The notes: a model not told the origin generated them from the sequence alone. Shown: positions 1 through 7,485, counted from the first letter of the stretch. The stretch is DNA of 9,663 nt from Thermotogaceae bacterium (GCA_011043375.1 DQYP01000239.1:1-9663), one strand, 5' to 3'. A program made the numbers and translations.

Positions 1-1025
1 CCAGCATTTGCAAGGACATCTGGAAGTACAAAAATACCTTTCTCATAGAGTATTTCATCTGCTTTTGGAACAACTGGACCGTTGGCTAATTCTAAAATAT
101 ATCTCGCCTTTATCTTGTCAGCATTTTCTTCTGTTATAACATTTTCTATAGCAGCCGGTACGAGTATATCAACATCCAGTTCCAAGAGCTCTTCATTTGT
201 GATATTACCCACTCCATTGAAATCAACAACGCTTCCGATGCTTTTTTTGTGTTCTAAAACTTCATTGTATGACAAACCATTCTGACTATAAATTCCACCC
301 TTCGAATCGGAAACCGCGACAACTTTAATTCCTGCTTCACTCAAAAATTTCATTGCAAACGAACCAGCATTTCCAAATCCCTGAACAGCAGCAGTGAGAC
401 CCTGAAATTCTTCATTTTTAACTTTCAATGCTTCTCTCAAAACAAAAAATCCACCTCTGGCTGTAGCGGTGTCCCTGCCTTTCGATCCACCAACGATTTC
501 CGGTTTACCAGTTATAACAGCGGATTGTTGTGAACCAACAAGTTTGTTGTACTCATCCATCATCCAGGCCATTATTTGTGGAGTTGTGTAAACATCGGGA
601 GCTGGAATATCTTGATCCGGCCCTATGTATCTATATATAAGACCTATATATTCCCTCGAAAGTCGCTCAAGCTCCCCAAGGCTCAATTTTTTAGGATTAA
701 CACGAATTCCTCCTTTTCCACCACCATATGGAATACCTACTACCGCGTTCTTGATGCTCATCCACGCCGACAGAGCTATGACTTCATCTTTAGTTACATC
801 AGGATGATAACGAATTCCTCCCTTCGTAGGTCCAAGTGCAAGGTTATACTGTGATCTCCAACCGGTAAATACCTCAATCCTTCCGTCATCCATTCGAACG
901 GGTATGTTCACTTCTATCACTCTTGTCGGTTTTGAGATGATCTCTACGATGTGTTCTGGAAGTTTCATGATTTTCGCTGTCTCTCTGAGCTGTGTGAGAA
1001 AATTTTCATAAGGATTCAATAACAT
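1..1025 (-). CDS. gdhA: Glutamate dehydrogenase (hexameric type), C-terminus cut by window edge
   Basis: Catalyses reversible oxidative deamination of glutamate to 2-oxoglutarate and ammonia with NAD(P)+, linking nitrogen and carbon metabolism in the cytoplasm. I translated the reverse strand from the ATG at 1025-1023; the first 341 residues are present, whereas the family is about 410-420 residues, so some 70-75 C-terminal residues lie left of the window. The N-terminal domain has the substrate-binding PTKGGIRYHP (residues 66-75), the catalytic-lysine motif GGGKGG (lysine 104) and PAPDV with the conserved aspartate 144. The Rossmann domain has GFGNAG (216-221) followed by an acidic residue, D240, after the second strand. 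That could favour NAD+, but cofactor choice cannot be settled here. The start is supported by GGGGAGG seven bases upstream. It is divergent from the aminotransferase gene. No frameshift is seen. Confidence 0.97.
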   Translation of the reverse strand, partial: MLLNPYENFLTQLRETAKIMKLPEHIVEIISKPTRVIEVNIPVRMDDGRIEVFTGWRSQYNLALGPTKGGIRYHPDVTKDEVIALSAWMSIKNAVVGIPYGGGKGGIRVNPKKLSLGELERLSREYIGLIYRYIGPDQDIPAPDVYTTPQIMAWMMDEYNKLVGSQQSAVITGKPEIVGGSKGRDTATARGGFFVLREALKVKNEEFQGLTAAVQGFGNAGSFAMKFLSEAGIKVVAVSDSKGGIYSQNGLSYNEVLEHKKSIGSVVDFNGVGNITNEELLELDVDILVPAAIENVITEENADKIKARYILELANGPVVPKADEILYEKGIFVLPDVLANA

Positions 1026-1079
1026 AATGGCACCTCCCCAAATTTTGATAAAAAAATCAATGAGATAAAAGTTGCCGAT

Positions 1080-1110
1080 ATTATATAACGTGATGCTCTC
1101 TCTAATACAA
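1080..1110 (-). promoter_or_regulatory. Candidate promoter for glutamate dehydrogenase
   Basis: On the minus strand a TATAAT (1085-1080) sits inside TTATATAAT, with TTGTAT (1110-1105) 19 bases upstream. Shifting the -10 to the overlapping TATATA gives a 17-base spacer. It lies about 55 bases before the gdhA ATG, a sensible leader length. The match to the sigma-70 consensus is seen directly; activity is inferred. Confidence 0.5.
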
Positions 1111-1208
1111 CAATGAGTTAAAAAAGAATTGAAAAGAAATTAAAAAGATGAAATGATGAAACGAGGGTAATGTCTTGATAAAATATATAAAATTCAATTG
1201 TTATATAT

Positions 1209-1223
1209 AGGATCCGATATCCT
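1209..1223. repeat. Short inverted repeat in the -35 region upstream of the aminotransferase gene
   Basis: AGGAT-CCGAT-ATCCT is a perfect 5-bp inverted repeat with a 5-base centre. It occupies the place where a -35 box would be for the extended -10 at 1229-1237, where no good -35 hexamer is present. It could be a regulator-binding site, but a 5-bp match can occur by chance in AT-rich DNA. Confidence 0.3.
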
Positions 1224-1228
1224 CAAAA

Positions 1229-1237
1229 TGGTATAAT
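1229..1237 (+). promoter_or_regulatory. Extended -10 promoter for the aminotransferase-to-namZ gene run
   Basis: The sequence TGGTATAAT is an exact extended -10 element (TG, one base, TATAAT). It lies about 40 bases before the GTG start at 1280. The expected -35 position (1209-1214) is a poor match, which extended -10 promoters tolerate. The same nine bases occur in front of the rubredoxin operon. A second, weaker possibility is TTGATA at 1175-1180 with an 18-base spacer to TGTTAT. Confidence 0.55.
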
Positions 1238-1266
1238 TAATTTAAAACATGTGATTATGAAAAAAT

Positions 1267-1271
1267 GGAGG
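1267..1271 (+). promoter_or_regulatory. Ribosome binding site that decides the aminotransferase start
   Basis: GGAGG at 1267-1271 lies eight bases before GTG 1280. An in-frame ATG at 1265 overlaps this GGAGG and has only AT-rich sequence in front of it, so GTG 1280 is the better start. Confidence 0.7.
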
Positions 1272-1279
1272 CGATTTTA

Positions 1280-2503
1280 GTGTTTCTTTCAAACAGGGTT
1301 CAAAGGATGCAAGCCTCTCCCATTAGGAAATTAATCCCTTATGCAGATCAGGCGAAGAAACGAGGAATAAAAGTTTACCATTTGAACATCGGTCAACCGG
1401 ATATAGAAACACCTCCCGTTTTCTTCGAGTATATAAAAAAATACAGTAATAAAATCATCAGTTATACTAACTCTGCGGGCCTTTACGAACTCAGAGAAAA
1501 GTTTGCGGAATATTATTCGAAATATGGAGCAGAACTCTCGGCAGAGGAAATAATGATAACGGTTGGTGGAAGTGAAGCGGTCACATTTGCCATCGCTGTA
1601 GTGGCTGATCCCGGGGATGAAATAATAGTCGTCGAACCATTTTACGCAAATTATAATGGTTTTGCATCATTGTTGAATGTGAATTTGGTCCCTGTTGTGT
1701 CAAAAGCAGAAAAAGGTTATGCTTTACCTGAAAATAAAGAATTTGAACTGAAAATCACCTCAAGGACCAAAGGGATATTGTTCTCAAATCCTTCCAATCC
1801 AACCGGAGCCGTTTACTCTAAACAAGATATTTTGAGAATACTTGAATTGGCGAGAAAATATGATTTGTACGTTATAGTCGATGAGGTTTACAGGGAATTT
1901 GTATTTGATGGATTGAAGCCTTTTTCAGTGATGGAATTCAAAGATCACTGGGATAGGATAATAATGGTCGATAGTCTCTCGAAAAGATTCAGCCTATGTG
2001 GCGGCAGGATAGGGACGTTCGTCACCAAAAACAAAGAAATTCTCGACATGGTGATGAAGATGGCTCAAAGTAGACTATCGCCTCCCATGATCTCTCAAAT
2101 AGGTTCTATAGGTCTTTTAACACTCGATGAAAGATACTTCAAAGAGATTTCTGAGGAGTACAGGAAAAGACGTGATGTGGTGTTTGAAGAAATTTCAAAG
2201 ATAGAAGGTGTTGTTTGTAAGAAACCAAAAGGTGCTTTTTACATGTCGGTGAAATTACCCATAGATAATTCTGAAAAATTTGTTAAATGGATGCTCACTG
2301 ATTTCAACGTTAATAATTCGACCACCATGGTGGCACCGCTGACAGGCTTCTATGCAACCGAGGGCGCTGGCAATGATGAAATAAGAATCGCTTATGTCCT
2401 TGAAACAGATTCCTTGAAGCGTGCCTGCAATATTTTGAGATTGGGAGTTCAAGAATACAACAAAGTGAGGGAAAAAGAATCTGAGGTACAGGAGACTACA
2501 TGA
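1280..2503 (+). CDS. Class I/II PLP-dependent aminotransferase
   Basis: A cytoplasmic aminotransferase of fold type I, moving an amino group between an amino acid and a 2-oxo acid via pyridoxal phosphate. With the GTG start at 1280 the product has 407 residues, the usual size of the aspartate aminotransferase-like family. Numbered from that start it shows LNIGQPD (35-41) near the N-terminus, NPSNPTG (170-176) with the PLP-contacting asparagine 173, DEVY (201-204) with the ring-binding aspartate and tyrosine, SLSKRF with the Schiff-base lysine 235, GGRIG with phosphate-binding arginine 243, and IRIAY with arginine 369, the likely carboxylate-binding residue. The exact substrate (aspartate, alanine, aromatic) cannot be read from motifs. 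The last 23 bases overlap the probable true start of nfi, suggesting coupled expression. Annotating from ATG 1265 would add five residues. Confidence 0.93.
   Translation: MFLSNRVQRMQASPIRKLIPYADQAKKRGIKVYHLNIGQPDIETPPVFFEYIKKYSNKIISYTNSAGLYELREKFAEYYSKYGAELSAEEIMITVGGSEAVTFAIAVVADPGDEIIVVEPFYANYNGFASLLNVNLVPVVSKAEKGYALPENKEFELKITSRTKGILFSNPSNPTGAVYSKQDILRILELARKYDLYVIVDEVYREFVFDGLKPFSVMEFKDHWDRIIMVDSLSKRFSLCGGRIGTFVTKNKEILDMVMKMAQSRLSPPMISQIGSIGLLTLDERYFKEISEEYRKRRDVVFEEISKIEGVVCKKPKGAFYMSVKLPIDNSEKFVKWMLTDFNVNNSTTMVAPLTGFYATEGAGNDEIRIAYVLETDSLKRACNILRLGVQEYNKVREKESEVQETT
2467..2471 (+). promoter_or_regulatory. Ribosome binding site supporting a CTG start for endonuclease V
   Basis: GAGGG at 2467-2471 lies nine bases before CTG 2481, in the 3' end of the aminotransferase gene. 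By contrast the GTG at 2511 has its nearest purine-rich match (GGAGA, 2491-2495) 15 bases away, too far for a normal site. Confidence 0.45.
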
Positions 2504-3191
2504 TTGGAATGTGAAACCTACAGAAGCAATCAAAATTCAAAAGGAATTCAGAGAAAAATTAACCTTGGAATTTCCAGCGGTTAATGTCAAGAAAATCGCT
2601 GGTGTTGATGTTTCATTCAAAGATAATTTTTCATTCGCTATAGTCGTAATTCTTTCTTTTTCAACACTCGAGGTTTTAGAGGTAAAATTCTTTAAAAGAA
2701 AGATAGATTACCCATACATACCTGGCCTTTTATCCTTCAGAGAAGGACCTGTTTTTCTGAATGCGTGGGAAAAAATAAAGATGGAACCCGATATAGTTTT
2801 CTTCGATGGTCAAGGAATCGCACATCCACGTGGTTTTGGTTTGGCTGCTCATATGGGGTTGTTCATAGAAAAGCCGACGATCGGCGTTGCTAAATCGAAA
2901 CTCTACGGTGTGTATGAAGAACCACCTCAAGAATCCGGTAAATACACCTACCTTTACACAAAAAATAACCAAAAAATCGGTGCTGTTGTTAGAACGGTCG
3001 CGAATCAAAATCCAATATTCGTCTCACCTGGCCACTTGATGGATATTGAAAATGCCGTTGAAATGACTTTGAAGTGTGTCAGAAATCATAGAATACCAGA
3101 GCCAACACGACTTGCGCATATTTACTCCCAAAAAGTCAAAAAAGGTGAGCTGAAAGAGTTCGAAAAGGGTGATCAGATCCGCTTGATTTAA
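2481..3191 (+). CDS. nfi: Endonuclease V (deoxyinosine-specific repair nuclease), probable CTG start
   Basis: Nicks DNA at the second phosphodiester bond 3' of deoxyinosine and so starts repair of deaminated adenine, a frequent lesion at high temperature. Numbered from CTG 2481 (236 residues), it has the metal-binding acids D43 (GVDVSF), E88 (FREGP) and D109 (FFDGQG), the strand-separating wedge PYIP (78-81), and H213 in PEPTRLAH. These correspond to D43, E89, D110 and H214 of the Thermotoga maritima enzyme. GTG 2511 is the first conventional start, but ten codons upstream of it still encode YRRLHDW, which aligns with YRQLHRW at the T. maritima N-terminus (recalled, not searched). The frame is closed by TGA at 2466-2468, leaving CTG 2481 as the best candidate start. 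The gene overlaps the aminotransferase by 23 bases. The identity is firm; the start is an inference. Confidence 0.94.
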   Translation: MRYRRLHDWNVKPTEAIKIQKEFREKLTLEFPAVNVKKIAGVDVSFKDNFSFAIVVILSFSTLEVLEVKFFKRKIDYPYIPGLLSFREGPVFLNAWEKIKMEPDIVFFDGQGIAHPRGFGLAAHMGLFIEKPTIGVAKSKLYGVYEEPPQESGKYTYLYTKNNQKIGAVVRTVANQNPIFVSPGHLMDIENAVEMTLKCVRNHRIPEPTRLAHIYSQKVKKGELKEFEKGDQIRLI

Positions 3192-3237
3192 AGGTTGAGA
3201 GTACGAACTAATCAAGCACTTTCGGAGTGTGTTGTGC

Positions 3238-4737
3238 ATGTCTAAAACGATATTGAGAGCCAAGAAGATCAACAAAGACTTTGCCGGTGTTCAGGTTTTG
3301 TTTGATATTTCGATAAGTGGTGAACGTGGCCAAGTTCACGGCCTCATAGGTGAGAATGGTGCTGGAAAATCAACACTTATGAAAATAATAGCAGGTTTCC
3401 TGCAACCTTCAAGTGGAAGGATACTCATAGATAATAAACCAGTGAATCTCAAAGATCCTGCGATGGCCAAGAGAATGGGGATAACGATGATACATCAGGA
3501 ATTGAACTTGGTTGAAGATTTGAAAGTGTATGAAAACATATTCCTTGGAAAGGAAATAAAGCAAGGGATGTTGTTGAATAAAAGAAATATGATACATCGT
3601 TCTAAAGAGATCTTGAAAGAGCTCGGTGAAGAAGAAATTGATCCACTTGAAGATGTGAGAAATTTATCCGTTGCGAAAAAGCAGATGGTAGAAATTGCCA
3701 GGGCGATATCTGAAAATTCAAGAATATTGATAATGGATGAGCCAACATCCGCACTCACTGATTATGAAACCGAGATACTCTTCAAACTCATAAAAGAATT
3801 GAAACAAAAAGGCGTCTGCATATTCTATGTTTCTCATAGATTGAAAGAAGTAAAGGAGATATGCGATGTTGTAACGGTATTGAGGGATGGTAGGGTGATT
3901 GGTGAATATGATGTGTCAAATGTTTCGGAAGTAGAGCTGGCGAATGCTATGGTCGGAAGAGAGATCAAAAACATGTATCCACAAAAGCCAATACCAAAGG
4001 ACGAGGTGATCATCGAAGTTAAAAATTTGAACGTACCTGGATTGGTAAAGGATGTGAGTTTTCAATTAAAAAAAGGTGAGATACTTGGATTCGCTGGACT
4101 CGTTGGAGCTGGTAGAACCGAGATGGCCGAGGCCTTGGTAGGATTGAGGAAAAAAGCTTCCGGAGAGATATTTTTAAATGGAGAACATGTTTATATAAAC
4201 AACTACGAGGATGCCAAGCAACTTGGAATATCTTATCTCCCAGAAGACAGAAAACAAAACGGTTTGGTCTTGGATATGAACATAGTCAACAACATAACGC
4301 TGATATCACTTGAAAAATACATGAAACTTTTGATCGACAAAAAGAAGGAAATGGAGAAAGCAAAAGAGTACAGAGAAAAGTTTGATATAAGATGTAGAGA
4401 TCTGTTTCAGGAAGTTAGATATCTGAGTGGTGGTAATCAACAAAAAGTGGTTCTTTCAAAATGCCTCGAAGTGGAACCTCAGATTTTGATATTAGATGAG
4501 CCAACGCGTGGTATAGATATCAACACGAAATATCAGATATACCAATTCATAGCGAATTTTGTAAAAAGCGAGAAGTCCTGTATTGTGATATCATCCGAGC
4601 TTCAGGAGATAATAGGATTGTGCAACAGAGTACTTGTGATGAGAGAAGGAAAAATCGTGGCCGAGTTGATGGGTAAAGAAATAAATGAGGAGGAGATAAT
4701 ACTCTATGCCACTGGAATCAAAGAGGAGGTTTATTGA
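3238..4737 (+). CDS. CUT2-family sugar ABC importer, tandem ATP-binding protein (RbsA/MglA-like)
   Basis: Powers uptake of a sugar or related solute through the permease encoded next. It has 499 residues, typical of RbsA/MglA proteins with two nucleotide-binding domains. Domain 1: Walker A GENGAGKST (38-46), Q-loop glutamine 87, signature LSVAKKQ (143-149), Walker B ending in D167-E168, switch histidine 200. Domain 2: the degenerate Walker A GLVGAGRTE (288-296) in which arginine replaces the usual lysine, signature LSGGNQQ (396-402), Walker B acids D420-E421, and serine where the switch histidine would be. This asymmetry is normal for the family. ATG 3238 is preferred because GGAG (3224-3227) is ten bases upstream; GTG 3229 lies one base after it, too close. 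It follows nfi by 46 bases and overlaps the permease by 32. The substrate is unknown; ribose naming by similarity alone would be unsafe. Confidence 0.95.
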   Translation: MSKTILRAKKINKDFAGVQVLFDISISGERGQVHGLIGENGAGKSTLMKIIAGFLQPSSGRILIDNKPVNLKDPAMAKRMGITMIHQELNLVEDLKVYENIFLGKEIKQGMLLNKRNMIHRSKEILKELGEEEIDPLEDVRNLSVAKKQMVEIARAISENSRILIMDEPTSALTDYETEILFKLIKELKQKGVCIFYVSHRLKEVKEICDVVTVLRDGRVIGEYDVSNVSEVELANAMVGREIKNMYPQKPIPKDEVIIEVKNLNVPGLVKDVSFQLKKGEILGFAGLVGAGRTEMAEALVGLRKKASGEIFLNGEHVYINNYEDAKQLGISYLPEDRKQNGLVLDMNIVNNITLISLEKYMKLLIDKKKEMEKAKEYREKFDIRCRDLFQEVRYLSGGNQQKVVLSKCLEVEPQILILDEPTRGIDINTKYQIYQFIANFVKSEKSCIVISSELQEIIGLCNRVLVMREGKIVAELMGKEINEEEIILYATGIKEEVY

Positions 4738-5692
4738 TTATTTCAAAAATTTCAATTACGAAAAACTTGGTTCTCTCATAGCACTCGCCGCTCTTTTTAT
4801 CATCTCTGGAATAGCAAATCCAATATTCTTTAGACCGTTGAACATAATGAACATTCTCAGGCAGATATCTTACGTTGGAACAATAGCACTTGGAATGACC
4901 TTCGTAATAATTTCCGGTGGAATAGATCTTTCAGTCGGGTCATTGATGGCTTTATTGGGTGGAATAATGATAATCGTCATAAATCAATTCGGTGGTAACG
5001 TGCTTGCGATACTGATCGCAATGGTGGTGGGTGCTGGGCTTTCCGTGGTTTTGGGGTTTGGAACTGGGTTACTCATAACCAAGGGTAAAATAGCACCATT
5101 CATAGCCACCCTTGGCACGATGGCAATATACAGATCGTTAGTTCTGTATTTCGCTAACGGTGGAGAATATCGATCAATTTCTTCTATATATCCAAAGATC
5201 GGTGGAGGGAAGATTCCGCTTGGAGAATCTTTTTTCATTCCAACTCCCGTTATAATCTTCTTCGTATATGCAATAATCTGCCACATCATCCTCGATAAAA
5301 CCAGATTCGGCAGGTACGTGTATGCGATAGGTTCAAACGAGTCAGCAGCGATTTATTCTGCTATAAAAGTTGACAGGGTTAAAACGATGACATACATGAT
5401 CGTCGGGTTCTCAGTTTTTCTAACCTCTTTGATGTTGTCCTCACGAATGAATTCCGTTAGCTCCACGAGCGCTGGACTCGGATTCGAATTAGATGCAATA
5501 GCTGCAGTTGTGATAGGTGGTACCAGTATGAAAGGCGGCAGAGGTTGGATATGGGGAACTGTTTTTGGAGCTATAATACTTGGAATTATAAACAACATGT
5601 TGAATCTCTTGAACGTTTCTCCTTACCTTCAGGGTGCGGTAAAAGGGCTTGTCATAATTGGTGCGGTTCTGATCCAACGAAAAAGGTCTTAA
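4706..5692 (+). CDS. CUT2-family sugar ABC importer, permease (RbsC-like)
   Basis: Membrane channel subunit, probably a homodimer, working with the preceding ATPase. It is 328 residues, normal for RbsC-type permeases, with about eight to ten hydrophobic segments (for example near 21-37, 56-70, 77-93, 98-123, 131-150, 179-196, 228-244, 262-273, 284-302 and 311-324). Family motifs are GGIDLSVGS (71-79), the cytoplasmic loop FGRYVYAIGSNESAA (201-215) that contacts the ATPase, and VVIGGTSMKGGRG (268-280). ATG 4706 lies ten bases after GAGGAGGAG (4687-4695), and its first 32 bases overlap the ATPase gene, implying translational coupling. No periplasmic binding protein gene lies beside it in the window, so the importer is incomplete here; the binding protein must be encoded elsewhere or be shared. 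Confidence 0.95.
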   Translation: MPLESKRRFIDYFKNFNYEKLGSLIALAALFIISGIANPIFFRPLNIMNILRQISYVGTIALGMTFVIISGGIDLSVGSLMALLGGIMIIVINQFGGNVLAILIAMVVGAGLSVVLGFGTGLLITKGKIAPFIATLGTMAIYRSLVLYFANGGEYRSISSIYPKIGGGKIPLGESFFIPTPVIIFFVYAIICHIILDKTRFGRYVYAIGSNESAAIYSAIKVDRVKTMTYMIVGFSVFLTSLMLSSRMNSVSSTSAGLGFELDAIAAVVIGGTSMKGGRGWIWGTVFGAIILGIINNMLNLLNVSPYLQGAVKGLVIIGAVLIQRKRS

Positions 5693-5715
5693 TTCATATA
5701 GAATGGGGGAGTTGA

Positions 5716-6861
5716 GTGAGAATAAAACTCGGTCTCGATAGGTTGATAGAAAGTGAATTCAGAGATCTGGCCAAAAAGAGAGTTGGTTTGATAACCAACG
5801 CATCGGGTGTAACTGGTGATCTTGAAATGAACATAGATGTGTTCTTGAAAAACAGAGTAAATCTAAAAAAAATATTCTCTCCAGAACATGGTTTGTTCAT
5901 GACGCACCAAGATGGTGAAATCATTGAGAATCAGAAATTGAGAGGTACGAATATTGAGATAGTGAGTCTTTATTCAATGAAGAGATCACCGTCAAGAGAA
6001 GATCTTGAAAATATAGATGTGCTCGTTTATGATATTCAAGATGTCGGTCTCAGATTTTATACATACATATACACGCTAAGGTATTGTATGAAAGCAGCTG
6101 CCGATAGTGGAAAGGAATTCATTGTTCTCGATAGACCCAATCCTCTATCCGGTGATGTTGTGAGAGGGCCGGTGATAAAAGACGAGTTTGAATCTTTCGT
6201 TGGCGGCTTGAGGCTTCCTATAAGATATGGTCTCACCGTTGGAGAGCTTGCCCTCTATATAAAGAAATTCGATAAATTGGACCTCAACTTGAAAATCATT
6301 GAAATGGATAATTGGGAACGGAGAATGTATTATGACGACACGGGATTATTCTGGAATGTTCCATCTCCGAATCTTCCAACTTTTGAAAGTGTTATTTGTT
6401 ATGTTGGTAACTGTTTGATTGAAGCCACGAATATAAGTGAGGGAAGAGGTACAACGAAACCATTCCAATTCATTGGTGCTCCATGGATAGATGAGAACAT
6501 ACTCTACCAAGAGTTGAAAAGAAAGAATATCCCGAAGGTTGCCTTTAGAAAAAGGGTATTCATGCCGAGATTTTCAAAATTCGCAAATCAGGAGTGCAAG
6601 GGAATAGAGGTTTTTCCAAAAGACAAAGAAGCCGATTTTCTCAGGTTCATAGTGGAATTTTTTAAAACAATTAATGAATTATGGCCCGATAAATTTAATA
6701 TGAGAATCAACGAAGAAGGCGTTGTTTTCGACAATCTCGCTGGAACCGATTCCTTGAGAAAAATGATATTTTCGAACATCGATACGGATGAAATACTGGA
6801 AAGCTGGAAAAAAGATGAACAAGAGTTCAAACAAAAAGTAGAAGAATTCTTTCTATATTGA
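5716..6861 (+). CDS. namZ: Exo-beta-N-acetylmuramidase NamZ homologue (DUF1343)
   Basis: Homologue of Bacillus subtilis NamZ (YbbC), which removes N-acetylmuramic acid from the non-reducing end of peptidoglycan fragments during cell-wall turnover. The 381-residue product spans the two DUF1343 domains: VGLITNASGV (23-32), SPEHGL (55-60), DIQDVGLRFYTY (106-117), DRPNPL (139-144), PSPNLP (216-221) and SEGRGTTKPF (241-250). The EHG glutamate (57) is a candidate catalytic residue by analogy with studied members. Unlike the secreted B. subtilis enzyme, the N-terminus (MRIKLGLDRLIESEF) has no signal peptide, so a cytoplasmic location is inferred. GTG 5716 follows GGGGGAG (5705-5711), and an in-frame TGA just before it (5713-5715) rules out an earlier start. 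It begins 23 bases after the permease gene, suggesting that the importer supplies its substrate. Family assignment is firm; the substrate is by homology. Confidence 0.9.
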   Translation: MRIKLGLDRLIESEFRDLAKKRVGLITNASGVTGDLEMNIDVFLKNRVNLKKIFSPEHGLFMTHQDGEIIENQKLRGTNIEIVSLYSMKRSPSREDLENIDVLVYDIQDVGLRFYTYIYTLRYCMKAAADSGKEFIVLDRPNPLSGDVVRGPVIKDEFESFVGGLRLPIRYGLTVGELALYIKKFDKLDLNLKIIEMDNWERRMYYDDTGLFWNVPSPNLPTFESVICYVGNCLIEATNISEGRGTTKPFQFIGAPWIDENILYQELKRKNIPKVAFRKRVFMPRFSKFANQECKGIEVFPKDKEADFLRFIVEFFKTINELWPDKFNMRINEEGVVFDNLAGTDSLRKMIFSNIDTDEILESWKKDEQEFKQKVEEFFLY

Positions 6862-6895
6862 AAAACCGGGAAATCTCCATGATTTCCCGGTTTTT
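6861..6895. terminator. Bidirectional rho-independent terminator
   Basis: A perfect 15-bp inverted repeat, AAAAACCGGGAAATC (6861-6875) and GATTTCCCGGTTTTT (6881-6895), encloses a five-base loop. Each strand ends the GC-containing stem with a run of five T, so it can stop transcription from namZ and from the convergent rubrerythrin operon, whose stop codon is 14 bases away. It begins on the last base of the namZ stop codon. Confidence 0.93.
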
Positions 6896-6909
6896 CGATC
6901 TAACAGTCA

Positions 6910-7485
6910 TTAATAATCTTCACTCAACAATTCAAAATATGCTTTTGGATGCGCACATGCCGGACATTTTTCAGGTGGTTCTGTTCCTTCGTGTATGTAT
7001 CCGCAGTTTCTACATTTCCATTTCACCGATTTTTCTCTCTTGAAGACCCTATCTTTTTCGATATTCTCAAGTAAGGCAAGATATCTCTTCTCGTGCTGCT
7101 TTTCCGCAACAGCTATCGCTCTGAACACGGCTGCGATCTCTGGAAAACCTTCTTCTTCTGCAACTTTAGCGAATTCTGGGTACATCTTCGTATGCTCATA
7201 ATTTTCACCAGCTGCGGCAGCTTTGAGATTTTCTGCAGTGGTCCCGATCACACCTGCGGGGAATGATGCTGTGATCTCAACTTCTCCTCCTTCAAGGAAT
7301 TTGAACAACCTTTTGGCATGTTCTTTTTCGTTATCTGCTGTTTCCAAGAAAATGGCTGCTATCTGTTCATATCCTTCCTTTCTCGCTTGTGATGCAAAGT
7401 AGGTATAGCGGTTTCTCGCCTGCGATTCACCAGCAAAGGCAGTCAATAAATTTTTCTCCGTTCTGGTTCCCTTGATACTAGCCAT
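6910..7485 (-). CDS. rbr: Rubrerythrin
   Basis: Cytoplasmic non-haem iron peroxidase that reduces hydrogen peroxide to water in anaerobes. The 191-residue product has an N-terminal four-helix diiron domain with ligands E20, E53 and H56 (NEKEH), E94 and E97 (GENYEH), and E128 and H131 (AEKQH). Its C-terminal rubredoxin-like domain has an FeS4 site from C158, C161, C174 and C177. All ligands are intact and the length is normal. ATG 7485 is chosen because AGGAGG lies seven bases upstream and MASIKGTRTEKNLL is the standard family beginning; an in-frame ATG at 7509 lies inside the preceding gene and would place the ribosome binding site within the coding region. The ATG shares one base with the TAA of the superoxide reductase gene. 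It is the last gene of the operon, before the bidirectional terminator. Confidence 0.97.
   Translation of the reverse strand: MASIKGTRTEKNLLTAFAGESQARNRYTYFASQARKEGYEQIAAIFLETADNEKEHAKRLFKFLEGGEVEITASFPAGVIGTTAENLKAAAAGENYEHTKMYPEFAKVAEEEGFPEIAAVFRAIAVAEKQHEKRYLALLENIEKDRVFKREKSVKWKCRNCGYIHEGTEPPEKCPACAHPKAYFELLSEDY

Noticed and set aside
576..854. A 92-codon plus-strand open frame.
   Set aside because: It lies entirely antisense to the glutamate dehydrogenase catalytic region and shows no family motif.
1045..1060. TTGAT / ATCAA hairpin in the glutamate dehydrogenase leader, considered as an attenuator or riboswitch part.
   Set aside because: Only 5 bp, AT-rich, with no GC stem and no riboswitch-like conserved core. 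The whole region 1026-1264 shows nothing beyond promoters and weak repeats.
4984..5598. Two minus-strand open frames of 101 and 81 codons.
   Set aside because: They are shadows of the permease gene; proline- and threonine-rich translations arise from the complement of its glycine- and hydrophobic-rich codons.
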